64,000 nucleotides of DNA from Dichetophora obliterata. Lineage: Eukaryota > Arthropoda > Insecta > Diptera > Sciomyzidae. A model generated the notes under the pieces. It was not told the DNA's origin. It saw nothing but the letters and a program-made list of their open reading frames with translations, and searched no databases. Of the stretch, positions 1 through 10,819 are shown piece by piece. The position numbers were made by a program, and so were the translations under genes. The stretch is taken from assembly GCA_963920525.1 (NCBI GenBank), contig OY986438.1, positions 78,974,177 to 79,038,176 on the forward strand, read 5' to 3'. Positions within the stretch are counted from its first letter, which is position 1. Each line of letters starts with the position of its first letter.

Positions 1-112
1 TTTTTGACAAATAGATGGCACAACAGACGGAAGTATCTTAACAAGTGCTTGTGCATTAATAAAATAATTTTATATACGGAAACAATAAATTTTTGCGACA
101 AGCGCCATTACA
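1..112 (-). repeat. 3' LTR, outer fragment
   Basis: On the minus strand the LTR begins TGTAATGGCG at position 112, directly after the polypurine tract. This 112-bp stretch matches 8401-8512 without a visible mismatch. The remainder lies left of the window. Confidence 0.9.
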
Positions 113-121
113 TTTCCCCCC
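113..121 (-). other. Polypurine tract
   Basis: The minus strand reads GGGGGGAAA immediately before the TG of the 3' LTR. This is the expected plus-strand priming site of an LTR retrotransposon. Confidence 0.85.
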
Positions 122-229
122 TGCCAAGATCAGATTTTGGGGGGATTTCGAATACCGCACAAAAGCTGATAACCGCTTGGAGCAACGTTACTTGGAGCAA
201 AATGAGGCATCACAAATTTAAAGGATTAA

Positions 230-3200
230 TCACTGTTTTAAATCTTTTGCGTGATATGTAGCAACAAACCTACCCTGTAGGTCTTCTACTTGGTAGTAAC
301 AATTTCCTATTTTTTTCCTTACGCGAGCCTTTATCCATGCCGGTGCCAGCTTTGCGTTGAATCCCTTCTCAAAGTTACTTTGTTGAAAATTCCTACGATA
401 GATTTCCTGTCCCTCATTGAAGCTTACCATCCGTGATTTTAGGTTATACACTTTTTCATTCCGTTGCTGTTGTTTATTATTAACTAGAACTGCTCTATTA
501 CGTGAGATATCAATGGACTCCTCTCTAGTGAACCTAACAGTACGATCTTCGAGTAAGTTGAGTTGTCGTAGCAAATGATACATGGCACCATCGGTAACCA
601 TATGTTGGCCAAACGCAATGAAATATGGTGATGTCCCTAATGAAGCATGCTCAGCTGAGCGAAGTGCGCAACAGATCTGGCTAAGATTCTCATCCCAATC
701 TTTTTGATCAGGGTTAATATATGCTTTAATACCTGCAATAACAGAACGATTTACTCGTTCGCTTGCATTCGACTGTGGCGAATGGATGGCAGTAAAAACA
801 TGATTGACTTTATATTTTCTGAGAAAGTTGTTAAAAAGACTAGACTTAAATTGTGAGCCATTATCAGAGACAATAGTCTCTGGAACTCCAAATGTATGAA
901 AAACAGCTTGTTCCAAAAATTGTATAACAACATCAGCAGTAAATTTACGAACTGGCTTCAAGAATGGGTACTTCGAGAAATGGTCAAGGGCGATGAAAAT
1001 ACCTATATTGCCCGAACGAGATCTGGGATAGGGCCCTAAAAAATCAACATAGAGTTTTTGAAAAACACGATCAGTAACAGATTGTTTACCCATTGGTGGT
1101 CGAGTAACAAAATTTGGATGTTTTGTAGCTTTACACACATCACAAGAGTTAATAAAATTTTTGACGTCGACAACTAAATTTGGCCAGTAAAAATACCGAC
1201 GCACCCTTTCTAGTGTTTTATTAATTCCACCGTGTGATGCCAACGGATCGTTGTGAGATTTAGACAAAACTTCCTTCACCAAACCTTTTGGAATCCAAAG
1301 TTTCCAAACGTGGTCATCATGCACTTGCTCGCTACTCGAGTGTTCGCTTCTTCTATATAAGAAATCATCAATTACTTTTAAGTCTGGAAAATTTTCGGAG
1401 TTTTCTTTAATTTTCTTAACACGTGAAGTATATTCATCTGATTGAAATTCTTTTGACTTTAAATCAACCAAAACCCCACATTCGAAAGCAGACAGATCAG
1501 TAGTGTTTACTCTAGAAAGAGCATCAGGCACTATGTTTTGACTTCCTCGACGATGCGTAATTTTAAAAGAATAGCCCTGAAGTTTTAAAGCCCATCTTGC
1601 AAGTCTTGTACTCAGGTCTGTTTGAGACATGAGCCACTTTAGTGAAGCATGATCTGTTATCACTGTGAACTCATGTCCTTCCACATATGCTCTGAACTTT
1701 TTAATGCTTAGCATTGCTGCCAAGCATTCTTGTTCGGTTACCGAATATTTACGTTGGGCTTGATTGAGTTTCTTTGACATAAATGCTATAGGAAACTCTT
1801 CACCCTCCGCATTTATCTGAACCAATACACTTCCTATACCCGTAGTGCAAGCATCGCAATGTATGAAAAATGGTTGCGAAAAATCTGGACTGTGCAATAC
1901 AGGAGCTGAGCTTAAAATGGACTTTAAATCATCAAAAGCCTTTTGAGCATCATCATTCCACAAAAATTTTCGACTATTTTTAAGTAAATCAGTCAATGGA
2001 GCTGTAATCGAAGCATAGTTTTTGATGAACTTCCTATACCACCCGGACATACCTAAAAACCGACGAACCTGCTTAACGGATCGAGGTGGCGGAAATTCGG
2101 TTATAGCGGACACTTTTTCAGGATCTGTTCGAATTGTACCTTTTCCAACAATATGCCCCAGATACCTGACTTCACGCAAACAGAATTTACTTTTTTCTAC
2201 GTTTAATGTCAACCCAGCTATTCTTATGTGCCCCGCTAACTCTCTCAACACTTCCAAATGCATTTCGAAACTTTCGGACAAAACCAATAAATCGTCCAAA
2301 TAAACAAAAACCTGTGTTCGGAGATGAGCAGGAACCACCTTATCCATTAACCGCGTCATTGTTTGCGGTGCGTTGCACAATCCAAATGGCATGACTTTGA
2401 AGTGATATAATGGTCTTCCCGGTACAGTAAAGGCAGTTTTGTCACGAGACGCAGGGTCTAAAGGAATTTGCCAGAAGGCATCTTTTAGATCAAGACTGGA
2501 TATAAATTCAACTTTTGGAAGTCTGCTAAGAATTCCGTCAATGTTTGGGAGAGGATACGCATCTTTAACAGTTACAGCGTTTACCTTTCTGCTATCCAAA
2601 CATAACCTCACCTTACCAGGTTTTCTAACGAGAACTATTGGTGACGACCAAGCACTTTCTGACTCTTCTATAATCCCTAGACCTAACATTCTATCAACTT
2701 CATCGTAGATCAAATTTTCTATTGCTGGAGAGACTGGAAAATGCCTCTGCTTGATAGGCTTTGTTTCACCGACATCAATTACGTGGGAGATAACATTGGT
2801 CTTGCCAAGACCTTCTTTAGAAAATGAGGGGAACAAATTTATTACATTCCGTAATTTTTGTGATTGATAAGCAGTCAGAGAGTGAATTTCTGGATTGTTG
2901 GTGTCTAATTCATAAACAAATTGAGGAGGAAGCAAATCAAATAATTTCCAAAAGTCCACGCCTAAATATAAATCTTGCGAGAGCGTTGGAATGATGAAAA
3001 CCGAAATATTTTTGGAAACTCCACGGAAGAGAATTTTTGTATCAATTTGACCGATTATAATTTGTGAATTTCCATCAGCCGTCCTAACACATGACGAGAT
3101 TTTTTTATACGGTAATTTTGCTGTTAAAAACTCATGAGCAGCTCCTGCTCCTAAGCAACTAATCGAGGCACCAGTGTCTAATAAGCCTTTCATACTTTTT

Positions 3201-3487
3201 CCAAATAACATAACTTCAGCATATGGGCGAATATCTGCTGAATTTTTACTAAGCGAATTTATACAACAAATAAAATTCTTACGATTTTTACGTATATTTT
3301 TCCAAAATATTTGCATCCTTAAGCTAGAACGAGTCTTTTTGTGAGCTGGTAAATCATTAAAAATCCTATTTCGAGCAATTTTGTATTCAGCTAACCGAAT
3401 ATGATAAGGCTTAAACGAAATTTGATTATTAAAAAAACATTGACTGTCATTTTCAACACAAGAACGTTTTTGGAGGATTAAAGGCAA
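230..3487 (-). CDS. pol: Pol polyprotein (protease, RT, RNase H, integrase)
   Basis: An intact frame of about 1085 residues. The aspartic protease motif DTGAS is near residue 104. Reverse transcriptase spans roughly 230-500 with YLDD at 396-399. RNase H follows with catalytic Asp in FIHCDA (about 545) and TDHASLKW (about 612). Integrase has an HHCC zinc region (H745, H752, C782, C785) and the triad D815, D875, E910. The listed first codon is TTG, so this is not a true start. The frame stays open upstream and overlaps the end of gag in the -1 frame, so expression as a Gag-Pol fusion by -1 frameshifting is likely. I did not find a textbook slippery heptamer. There is no env downstream. All catalytic residues appear present. 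Confidence 0.95.
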   Translation of the reverse strand: MPLILQKRSCVENDSQCFFNNQISFKPYHIRLAEYKIARNRIFNDLPAHKKTRSSLRMQIFWKNIRKNRKNFICCINSLSKNSADIRPYAEVMLFGKSMKGLLDTGASISCLGAGAAHEFLTAKLPYKKISSCVRTADGNSQIIIGQIDTKILFRGVSKNISVFIIPTLSQDLYLGVDFWKLFDLLPPQFVYELDTNNPEIHSLTAYQSQKLRNVINLFPSFSKEGLGKTNVISHVIDVGETKPIKQRHFPVSPAIENLIYDEVDRMLGLGIIEESESAWSSPIVLVRKPGKVRLCLDSRKVNAVTVKDAYPLPNIDGILSRLPKVEFISSLDLKDAFWQIPLDPASRDKTAFTVPGRPLYHFKVMPFGLCNAPQTMTRLMDKVVPAHLRTQVFVYLDDLLVLSESFEMHLEVLRELAGHIRIAGLTLNVEKSKFCLREVRYLGHIVGKGTIRTDPEKVSAITEFPPPRSVKQVRRFLGMSGWYRKFIKNYASITAPLTDLLKNSRKFLWNDDAQKAFDDLKSILSSAPVLHSPDFSQPFFIHCDACTTGIGSVLVQINAEGEEFPIAFMSKKLNQAQRKYSVTEQECLAAMLSIKKFRAYVEGHEFTVITDHASLKWLMSQTDLSTRLARWALKLQGYSFKITHRRGSQNIVPDALSRVNTTDLSAFECGVLVDLKSKEFQSDEYTSRVKKIKENSENFPDLKVIDDFLYRRSEHSSSEQVHDDHVWKLWIPKGLVKEVLSKSHNDPLASHGGINKTLERVRRYFYWPNLVVDVKNFINSCDVCKATKHPNFVTRPPMGKQSVTDRVFQKLYVDFLGPYPRSRSGNIGIFIALDHFSKYPFLKPVRKFTADVVIQFLEQAVFHTFGVPETIVSDNGSQFKSSLFNNFLRKYKVNHVFTAIHSPQSNASERVNRSVIAGIKAYINPDQKDWDENLSQICCALRSAEHASLGTSPYFIAFGQHMVTDGAMYHLLRQLNLLEDRTVRFTREESIDISRNRAVLVNNKQQQRNEKVYNLKSRMVSFNEGQEIYRRNFQQSNFEKGFNAKLAPAWIKARVRKKIGNCYYQVEDLQGRFVATYHAKDLKQ

Positions 3488-3501
3488 AGAACAAGAACTA
3501 T

Positions 3502-5118
3502 TTATTCCGTGTTGGTTGATTGGTGTTTGCGTACCTGTATCGGAAAAGGTTTGAATGCACTTTCCAGTGCATTCGATCTCAAGTTTTTTGAATCAGTGCA
3601 TTTTGTACAGTTTGGTTTATAAGTGTTTGGTGCTCCACACCCAAAACAGAAAACGTTACGCTCACCAAGGCAGTCTTGGTAGCGATGACCAGCTTTGTTA
3701 CAGTTCCAGCATATTAGCGAAACTGCAGCGACTTCCTCGCAAGAAAAATCTGTGTCTGTACATGAATCACTTACAAAATTATCGTCAATCTGTGAAACAT
3801 GTTTACGAGGCAATTTACAATTATCAGCTTGATACTTACGACGAATATCATTTAGGAAAAACTCCCGCTTTCGACATATTTCACGCAATTGTGATACAGT
3901 CGATATTTGTAAGTTAAGGATTTCGTGTTGTATCTCTGGCAATAAATTGCGTCGTAAAATTTCCACAAGATTACTTTCAGGAATCGGTAATTCTAGTCGA
4001 TCAATAAGCTCCAATATACAATCGTAAAAACTGTCAAAGGTTTCATTAGGTTTTTGCTTGCGATCCCTAATTAATTCCTTAAAATCTATATCGGTTCTCG
4101 AATCCCTATATTGTCTTCGTAAGGCGATACATAAATCATTCCACCTGAAATCTCGAACAGCTTTGTGAAAGCGCCAAAACCAATTGTTGGCGTTTCCGTC
4201 AAACAAAATGTTTGCATGTCTACAAACTGTATCGAAATTTCCATCAAGTGTCTGATTTGTAAGAGCCTCTACTCGATAAATAAAATTTTCCACTGGCAAT
4301 CCATCGGGACCACCGGTAAACTTAACCTTCCAATTAAAAATAATCTGACTAACTTTGTCAGAACGTACCAGTACTGCAGAAGGCGTATTGCTACTACGAG
4401 CAGCTGGTGAATTGTTTGGCAGCGACATAGTAGCCATTAAATCAGCGCGTTCGTTCGGTACAGCTGCAACTGAAGGCAAGCCTAACAGCTGTTCAATAGT
4501 TTGATGCTCAATAGGTTGAAACTGGACGTTACGAGACGGTCCTTGAATAGGAGAATTTACAGCTAAGTTTTGTTGTGGTGCACCTATCTGGGGAGTATTC
4601 TGTAGCCTCAACCGATTAAACCCAATCTCGATATTCGATTCTATGATTCGAGTCATTTGTTGGCTGAGTGTAGATAAAAGTTCTGCATGTTGAGCTCCGA
4701 CCGCAGCTGTAACAAGGTTTCTTAAAGTATCTCTTTGTTGCTGTTCTGGAGAAAAATTTTGAGATGTATCAGACTGATATTGTGTACCAGGCGGAATAGC
4801 ATGGCTTGATCCACTAGCCGCTTCATTTGCAGGTGTTTTCCGTGCTTGTGATCTGGTATTGTGCACCGCGTCAGAAAATTTTGTAGGGGTGTTTGTTTTG
4901 GACATTTGTGAAGAACTTAGAGGACTTGTGATTCTTGCATTACAAGCTGGACAATTACTCTTCGTTTGAACGTACTTCATAAGGCAAGCGTTGTGGAAAT
5001 CATGACCACAATTAGTCTTTACTAAAGACCGAAGAATGATTTGCTTTGCACAGATAGGACAAGTAGGAAGAGTCGAATCAGACGCTAAATCTTCATTACT
5101 GTGGCGAACTGACGTCAT
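3502..5118 (-). CDS. gag: Gag with N-terminal RING-H2 finger and C-terminal zinc knuckle
   Basis: A 538-residue frame starting at an ATG just downstream of the leader. Residues 20-59 fit a RING-H2 finger exactly: C20, C23, C37, H39, H42, C45, C56, C59. A Ser/Thr/Gln-rich linker follows. A capsid-like helical region covers about residues 255-430 (WFWRFHKAVRDFRW, LRRQYRD). Near 470-483 lies a CCHC knuckle (CWNCNKAGHRYQDC). A second knuckle at about 491-504 has Thr where His is expected. RING domains usually act in ubiquitin transfer, and such a domain is unusual in Gag. Its activity here is unknown. The end overlaps the pol frame. Confidence 0.9.
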   Translation of the reverse strand: MTSVRHSNEDLASDSTLPTCPICAKQIILRSLVKTNCGHDFHNACLMKYVQTKSNCPACNARITSPLSSSQMSKTNTPTKFSDAVHNTRSQARKTPANEAASGSSHAIPPGTQYQSDTSQNFSPEQQQRDTLRNLVTAAVGAQHAELLSTLSQQMTRIIESNIEIGFNRLRLQNTPQIGAPQQNLAVNSPIQGPSRNVQFQPIEHQTIEQLLGLPSVAAVPNERADLMATMSLPNNSPAARSSNTPSAVLVRSDKVSQIIFNWKVKFTGGPDGLPVENFIYRVEALTNQTLDGNFDTVCRHANILFDGNANNWFWRFHKAVRDFRWNDLCIALRRQYRDSRTDIDFKELIRDRKQKPNETFDSFYDCILELIDRLELPIPESNLVEILRRNLLPEIQHEILNLQISTVSQLREICRKREFFLNDIRRKYQADNCKLPRKHVSQIDDNFVSDSCTDTDFSCEEVAAVSLICWNCNKAGHRYQDCLGERNVFCFGCGAPNTYKPNCTKCTDSKNLRSNALESAFKPFPIQVRKHQSTNTE

Positions 5119-5957
5119 TTTTTTAGCGTAAAAGTAAGAAATGGAGAATTATGAACTTATAAAATGCAGTCGGTTGAACCTAACAGTTGTTCGAATCAAA
5201 ATCGAAAAAAAAGAAAAACAAATAAGTTTACTGTATCAACCGGGTTAGATTAGAAATAAAAAAAAATTTAAATTTTTACAACTTGTGAGTACTACTTTGA
5301 GTACAACTTGTGAGTACTACTACTTTTTTTTGAGAAAAACAAGAGAAATATTTAAAGATAAAATATAAAAACAAATATACTCATAAATCTATTGGTTTCA
5401 TTGCATGCCAAACAGAGCCCGTAAAATGGTTAATTAAACCTTACCAAACAAAATGCAATAAGTATTAGGAACACGAAGAAAAGATTGATCTTTGTTGGTT
5501 ATCAACTTAGCTTTCAGAACATAGTCAATAATATTCCAAGCAACGATCAGAACAAACAAATTTTTTTTTTAAAAGCTTTTGCTGTGGTCAGATTGTAGCT
5601 AATTTATCCACAAATCCGCATTTCCGGTCAGCAGACGCTAATAAAAAAAACATAGAAAGTTATAAAGGAATATTTGAAATCAAATATGGCAGTTACACGT
5701 TCAGTAAATTGAAACTATATACAATTCATACCAAATTTAATCCAAAATCAATTTTAAGTAGCTAGAGTCTTCGAATACTTGTTAACACAGGTCAAAGCCA
5801 ACATTTGAAAGCAATTGCATTTCCTGTGAGAATAGTTATCGAAATAGAACAACCAAGAAAGATTTAAGAAAATAGATATATAAAGCCGAATTTTCGTGGG
5901 ACTTATAATTGAAGATGTTGAAAGAAAAATGCCGTGTTGGCCCCACGTTGGGCGCCA
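5119..5957 (-). other. Leader with primer-binding site
   Basis: Untranslated leader between LTR and gag. At its outer end (5957 down to 5940) the minus strand reads TGGCGCCCAACGTGGGGC, a typical tRNA-type primer-binding site opening with TGGCGCC. I could not assign the tRNA. No ORF of note lies between it and gag. Confidence 0.75.
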
Positions 5958-8512
5958 AAAATAATAATTATAATATTTATTAATGTAACATATAACGTTT
6001 TTTTTCTATAATGAGTTATCTAGTTTTAATGATCATTTTATCTTTTGGAATGAAGACATTTTTTTTTTGTTTTTTTTTTTTTTTTTTTCTCAGCTTAGAA
6101 GGTTAGCACGCATCGACTCACGGCTTTGCTCGTCGGCAATTGGGTTGGGTTCTTCCCTCTATCTGATATTTCGACCCATTAGTTTTTGAATTATTATTTT
6201 AATTTACGCGTGCTCGAGGAACAGGAAAAAGAGAGGACTGATAGAAACCAAAAGGACAACATTAGAAAATCTAGCTCATTGCATTTCGAAAAGCGGGTTT
6301 AAAAAAAATTAACGTTTGGTGTAAAGATGAACCAACACCAAATCTCCGCCCTCCCAGCCATGGTCAGATAATTTACCAAAAGAATTTTCATTCTGACCCC
6401 ACGAACCAAATCAGGCTACTGCTGCCATGCGTTGAAACCAAAATATGATTAAGTTAGAATTTCATTTTTTTTTTTTTTTTATTTAATTAACAAGTTCAGT
6501 TTGTGGCTACAAAGTTTTCTATAATTAACTCCATTGATTATTTTTTTTTTTTTTTTTTTTTTACAGTAAAACTATAATATGTTGGCTAACAATAAGATTA
6601 CACAAGTATTTAAAAAAAAAAACATCTATGTTAAGCCAATGAATTTTAGAGAAGAAAAAAAAATATTAGATTAATAAAAAAAATTATTAATGTCATTAAC
6701 AATACTATAGAAATGTATAGAAATAATTTAAATTAATTAAAAACAAAGAAAATCGCAAAATAATACAGCTCATTTTTATGTTATTACATTATTTTGTGCC
6801 CAGTAAAGGGTTAATGCAAAAGAATTGACAAAAAAAAAATGCAAGTTGAAGTTCAAGATCAAGGCCATTAGTTATGTTACGAAAAACCTTGATCCAATTA
6901 AAAACTAAAATTGGTACATACATACATACAAGTGACAAAGACTTACTTGCGTTGTTGTTGTTGTTTAGCAGCTCCCACGACGAAAGATCTTTCTCGCGTT
7001 CGCTGTGGAATCTAAGTTGGTTAATTTTTATTGCTAGCAAGAACTGACCTGCCTCAATTTTTGGCACCGCAACATGTTGCTAACGCTCTTTATTACCCTG
7101 ATCGTGACCAACTTGCGATTTTTTTTCTTTTCGGTTTCTTTTTTTTTTTTTTTTTGCATGACATAAATTATTTTACTTTGTCAGATTTTCATTTTTTTTC
7201 TTATTTCACTCGACAAATTAATGAAAACTATGAAAATATTCTACCTTAAGTTATCCATTAAATTTAATTTTTAAACTTTATTTTAGTTATTTTTTTAAGA
7301 AACATTTAATTCGAAGAAAATCTGAAAATCTCACGCTATAAGCCTGAATCACTTAATTATCGGCTATGTATACCGATTTTAGAAGCAACATTTTGTTGTT
7401 TTCTTTTTGTTGCAATAAACTGCACTGTGTTTTTTTTTTCCTTACCGCGATTTTATGCACATAATTTTATACTTTTATTCTTTACTTTAACTTCGTTTCC
7501 TTTTTTTTCATCTTTAAGTATTTTTGCTTTTTTTTTCTTCTATTTAATTTAATAGCATTTTACTAAAATTTTAATAATAAGAATGATTTAATGAGAATTT
7601 CACTTTTTGTTTCTGTTTAAGTGTCTTTTTAACTTTTAGTTTTTTTTTTCTTCACACGCGTGGTCAGAACATCGAGGTTATAACGTTGGTTGTCGAGTAA
7701 TTACTGCTCTCCACGTTTAGCTGACACGATCTTCTGTCCATTGCGTCTCAAATAAACGATATGAAAATATAACTTGCGAGAAATTTTTATGAACCATGAA
7801 CTAGGTGCCAATCTACATAATCAAACTAATTAGTTATGTAGAAAAATTAAAATTTTAATTAATTATTATTTACCCTTATTTGGATTGGCATCAGAGTAAT
7901 CAAAAGAAAAAAGTTAATTTTAATAAACTTCTTCAAAATTTGATTCGGAGTTTATCTAGAAAATTTTTTAATAGAAATAAGTAAAGTTAGAAGAAAACCT
8001 TTGTGCAACTCTATGTTTGCAATACAAAAAGAGAACTTGTTCTCATATATAAATAAAGAAAATTTATATCAACACTTACATGAAGAATTTGCAGATTCTC
8101 AACTTATTTCCAATTTTTGTGCTAGCATTTTATTTACGATGATTTAGTTACAAAAACTTATTAATATTAACTTTAATATATTTACACTTAGTGCAATATA
8201 GTAGCGCACTTTAGAAGAATTGATCTTTCGCCTTACGTAGCCAGATAGGAAAAGATCGAGAAATTTTATTTTGATGAGCCAGAAGGCACATGTACCAAAA
8301 GTTGTGGCAATGGCCGACTATTTCCGTTGAAAAGAGAATTGATAAAGTTTGGAAGTAAATATACGTATGTAGCAATGAGCTTTATACTGAGTTATATATT
8401 TTTTTGACAAATAGATGGCACAACAGACGGAAGTATCTTAACAAGTGCTTGTGCATTAATAAAATAATTTTATATACGGAAACAATAAATTTTTGCGACA
8501 AGCGCCATTACA
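5958..8512 (-). repeat. 5' LTR, about 2.55 kb
   Basis: Outer end fixed at 8512 by identity with the 3' LTR. Inner end placed next to the primer-binding site. The LTR is rich in poly-T/poly-A runs (6061-6088, 6466-6480, 6540-6562, 7138-7155). Short ORFs here look like chance. The inner boundary is approximate because the matching part of the 3' LTR is outside the window. Confidence 0.8.
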
Positions 8513-10256
8513 CAGGTAGTGAACTGAAATGAGAAATGTATAAAATTTATTAAAATTGATAACATTTCATATGCCTGGAACCTAACTTCAATTAAGTTTG
8601 GTAAAAAAAACCAATTTTATGGACTTTTAAAAAAAAAATTGAAATTTTTTGCTTTTTTTTTACTTAGATCTTGTTTAAAAATTATAAATAAACAATTTTT
8701 TATGCCAATGTTAAGTTCCAGGCGTACAAAAAAGTATATACTTTCAAACATTCTTTGAATGAAGGAAATCGGATCAATAGAACAAGCCCTGTGCTGTCCG
8801 TTAGATTAGAAAACATGGTTCCGAGAAAAACGCGTTTAAAGTTTTTAGAAAGTTGGTACGCGCGCGTGACATGGGTACGTTTGACACGCTCTAGCTCGAG
8901 AAATACGCGTCGTATTGAAATATCCCTTGGCACAAACATTCTACATATATGTAACTTTCATTTTATGTAAAAAAAAATCGATTTTTTCAAAAAAATCCAG
9001 GAGAACCTTCCCTTAATGTAAAGAGTAAGAACTAATCTTTCTTCTACAATATTATTACAATAAAATGATTGTAGAAATAATTTTTCACTTTAAAATAAAT
9101 ATAACACATGACAACTAAATCAGCGAACACATTGCCATCAAAAACTCATTTTCGACAAAAGTGCAAATAGCACGTTTTGAAAAATCGCCCTCGATATATA
9201 AATGCACACAATAGGTATATATTTATATATGATTATTATAATTATTTATTTTTCATTGTATGTATATAAAAATTATTATAATGTGCTGCACCTTGCAATA
9301 ATGTAAATATAATTAGTGATAAAATATGGTATATATAATACGTTCCAATTGCAGACCGATGTTATATCCTTTGCTCGCGTGCAAACCCAATAACGCTCTT
9401 CTTTATCGCCGCAAGAATCATTTTGATGATATATATAATTTCTATGGTTATTACTATTATTGTAAGGAGTGTTTCCACCAGGGTTATTTTGTCCGTTTTT
9501 ATTGTTTCGTTTTCATTGTTTATTTTTCCGTTTTCGTATTTTACGAGTTGGTCCGTGGCTCTTCTACCGCTTTGCCCACCCCATATCCGGCAAAGATGAG
9601 TGGGATTGTGGAGAGAATTTTTTTCCACCACGACATGTTTAAGTTTTTTTTTCAACGTGTTTTTTTTCTGTTTTTTTTTGGAGTAAAACTTTTACTAACT
9701 TCTTTTTTCAGAATGCGATATCTTTTATTTGATTGCATAACATTTTTGCATATTACATTTGCTTGTTTTTCCTTATTTTAATAAAATCTTTATTAAACTG
9801 TTCACATATCTTGTAACTGTAGCTGCTATAATTTTTTTTTTACTTTAGGTTAATTACATAAATGAACTGTTAGCACTTTTGTTCTCTGTTTGCACATCAA
9901 TTTGTGTTCGGCACAAGGTTTGTTTTTTTTTCATTTTTAAAATGAAGATTAAATTCACTTCCGAATAACAATGCCGAGGATGGCAGGGACGCCAAGTTAT
10001 AAAAAAGAAAGACGTCGAACGGTTTTTCTTCAATGTCAATTAGTGACTGGCTTTACTTTAAAAAACATAAAATCTAAAAGCATATAATAAATACATTATA
10101 TATGAAATCTTAAAGCTAAACAAATATTATAAAGCTTTCTTATAAAATGTAAAATATTAAAGCTAAGCAAATTTATAGGTAAGGGAAAATACACCGCTTA
10201 ATGTATCATATTATTCTGTTCTACTTTTATTGAGAAGTATTGCTTGAAACTTTTGC
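8513..10256. other. Unassigned AT-rich DNA
   Basis: No gene recognised. An imperfect 14-bp inverted pair (8573-8586, 8710-8723) flanks an A/T-rich stretch and may be the remains of a MITE. A 97-codon minus frame at 9362-9655 is Asn/Ile-rich and matches nothing I know. Confidence 0.4.
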
Positions 10257-10360
10257 AATATCATAGCAAAGGTTATTGAATTCAGTGAATCACGCAATTA
10301 ATTTACAGAATATCATTGCAAAGGTTATTGACTTCAGTGAATCACATAATTGAATTACAC
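10257..10360. repeat. Tandem duplication, 2 x 52 bp
   Basis: Two adjacent 52-bp units (10257-10308 and 10309-10360) share the core CAAAGGTTATTGA followed by TTCAGTGAATCAC, with about ten differences. Confidence 0.8.
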
Positions 10361-10819
10361 ATTCAGTTGTGTGTCATATCAATAGTTTAATAGGATTTGT
10401 GTATTTTCACTACAGTAGGAACCGAACTATCTGTGTATATTATTTAGAAAACAAAGTAGGAAGCTCTTGTTGGATCACCCTTTATTTTGTGAAAGGTTTT
10501 ATAACGAGTGATCCTAAAACGGCTTGAACGTTTTTAGGTGGAAAGAGTACACAGGAGAAGGAAAAGAAAAGAGCATATTTTAAATTTTTTGTGTATACTA
10601 ACCCCGGCGCATAGGTTTGTAGCTAATTGTGACAAAATTTAAATTTGGATCTCATCGCGTCTTTCTTAAAATCGTAGATTTGAGGAGAAACCCAAGGACA
10701 TTTGAGCATTTGCAATGTCTAAGATGTACTCATTACGGCACTTGCCCAAGTAATTTAATAATTCCTTGAAAAATTAAACAAGGAATAATTTTTTACAGGA
10801 AAAAGTTTTATTTCTCAAT

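Larger units (their letters stand above)
1..8512 (-). mobile_element. Ty3/gypsy LTR retrotransposon, near-complete, cut by window edge
   Basis: A long-LTR element on the minus strand. In element order it has a 5' LTR (8512 to about 5958), a primer-binding site, a leader, gag, pol, a polypurine tract and the start of the 3' LTR (112 down to 1). Positions 1-112 and 8401-8512 are identical by eye and mark the same LTR end, so the insertion looks young. Both ORFs are uninterrupted. Domain order protease-RT-RNase H-integrase places it in Ty3/gypsy (Metaviridae type), and no env ORF is seen. Elements of the Ulysses/Osvaldo type also have long LTRs, so relationship to them is a guess. The rest of the 3' LTR and the left target duplication lie outside the window. 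Confidence 0.93.

Noticed and set aside
2022..2708. Plus-strand ORFs opposite pol
   Set aside because: They are antisense shadows of the strongly supported pol frame.
6789..7249. ORFs inside the LTR
   Set aside because: Short, low-complexity, no motif. They lie in the non-coding LTR.
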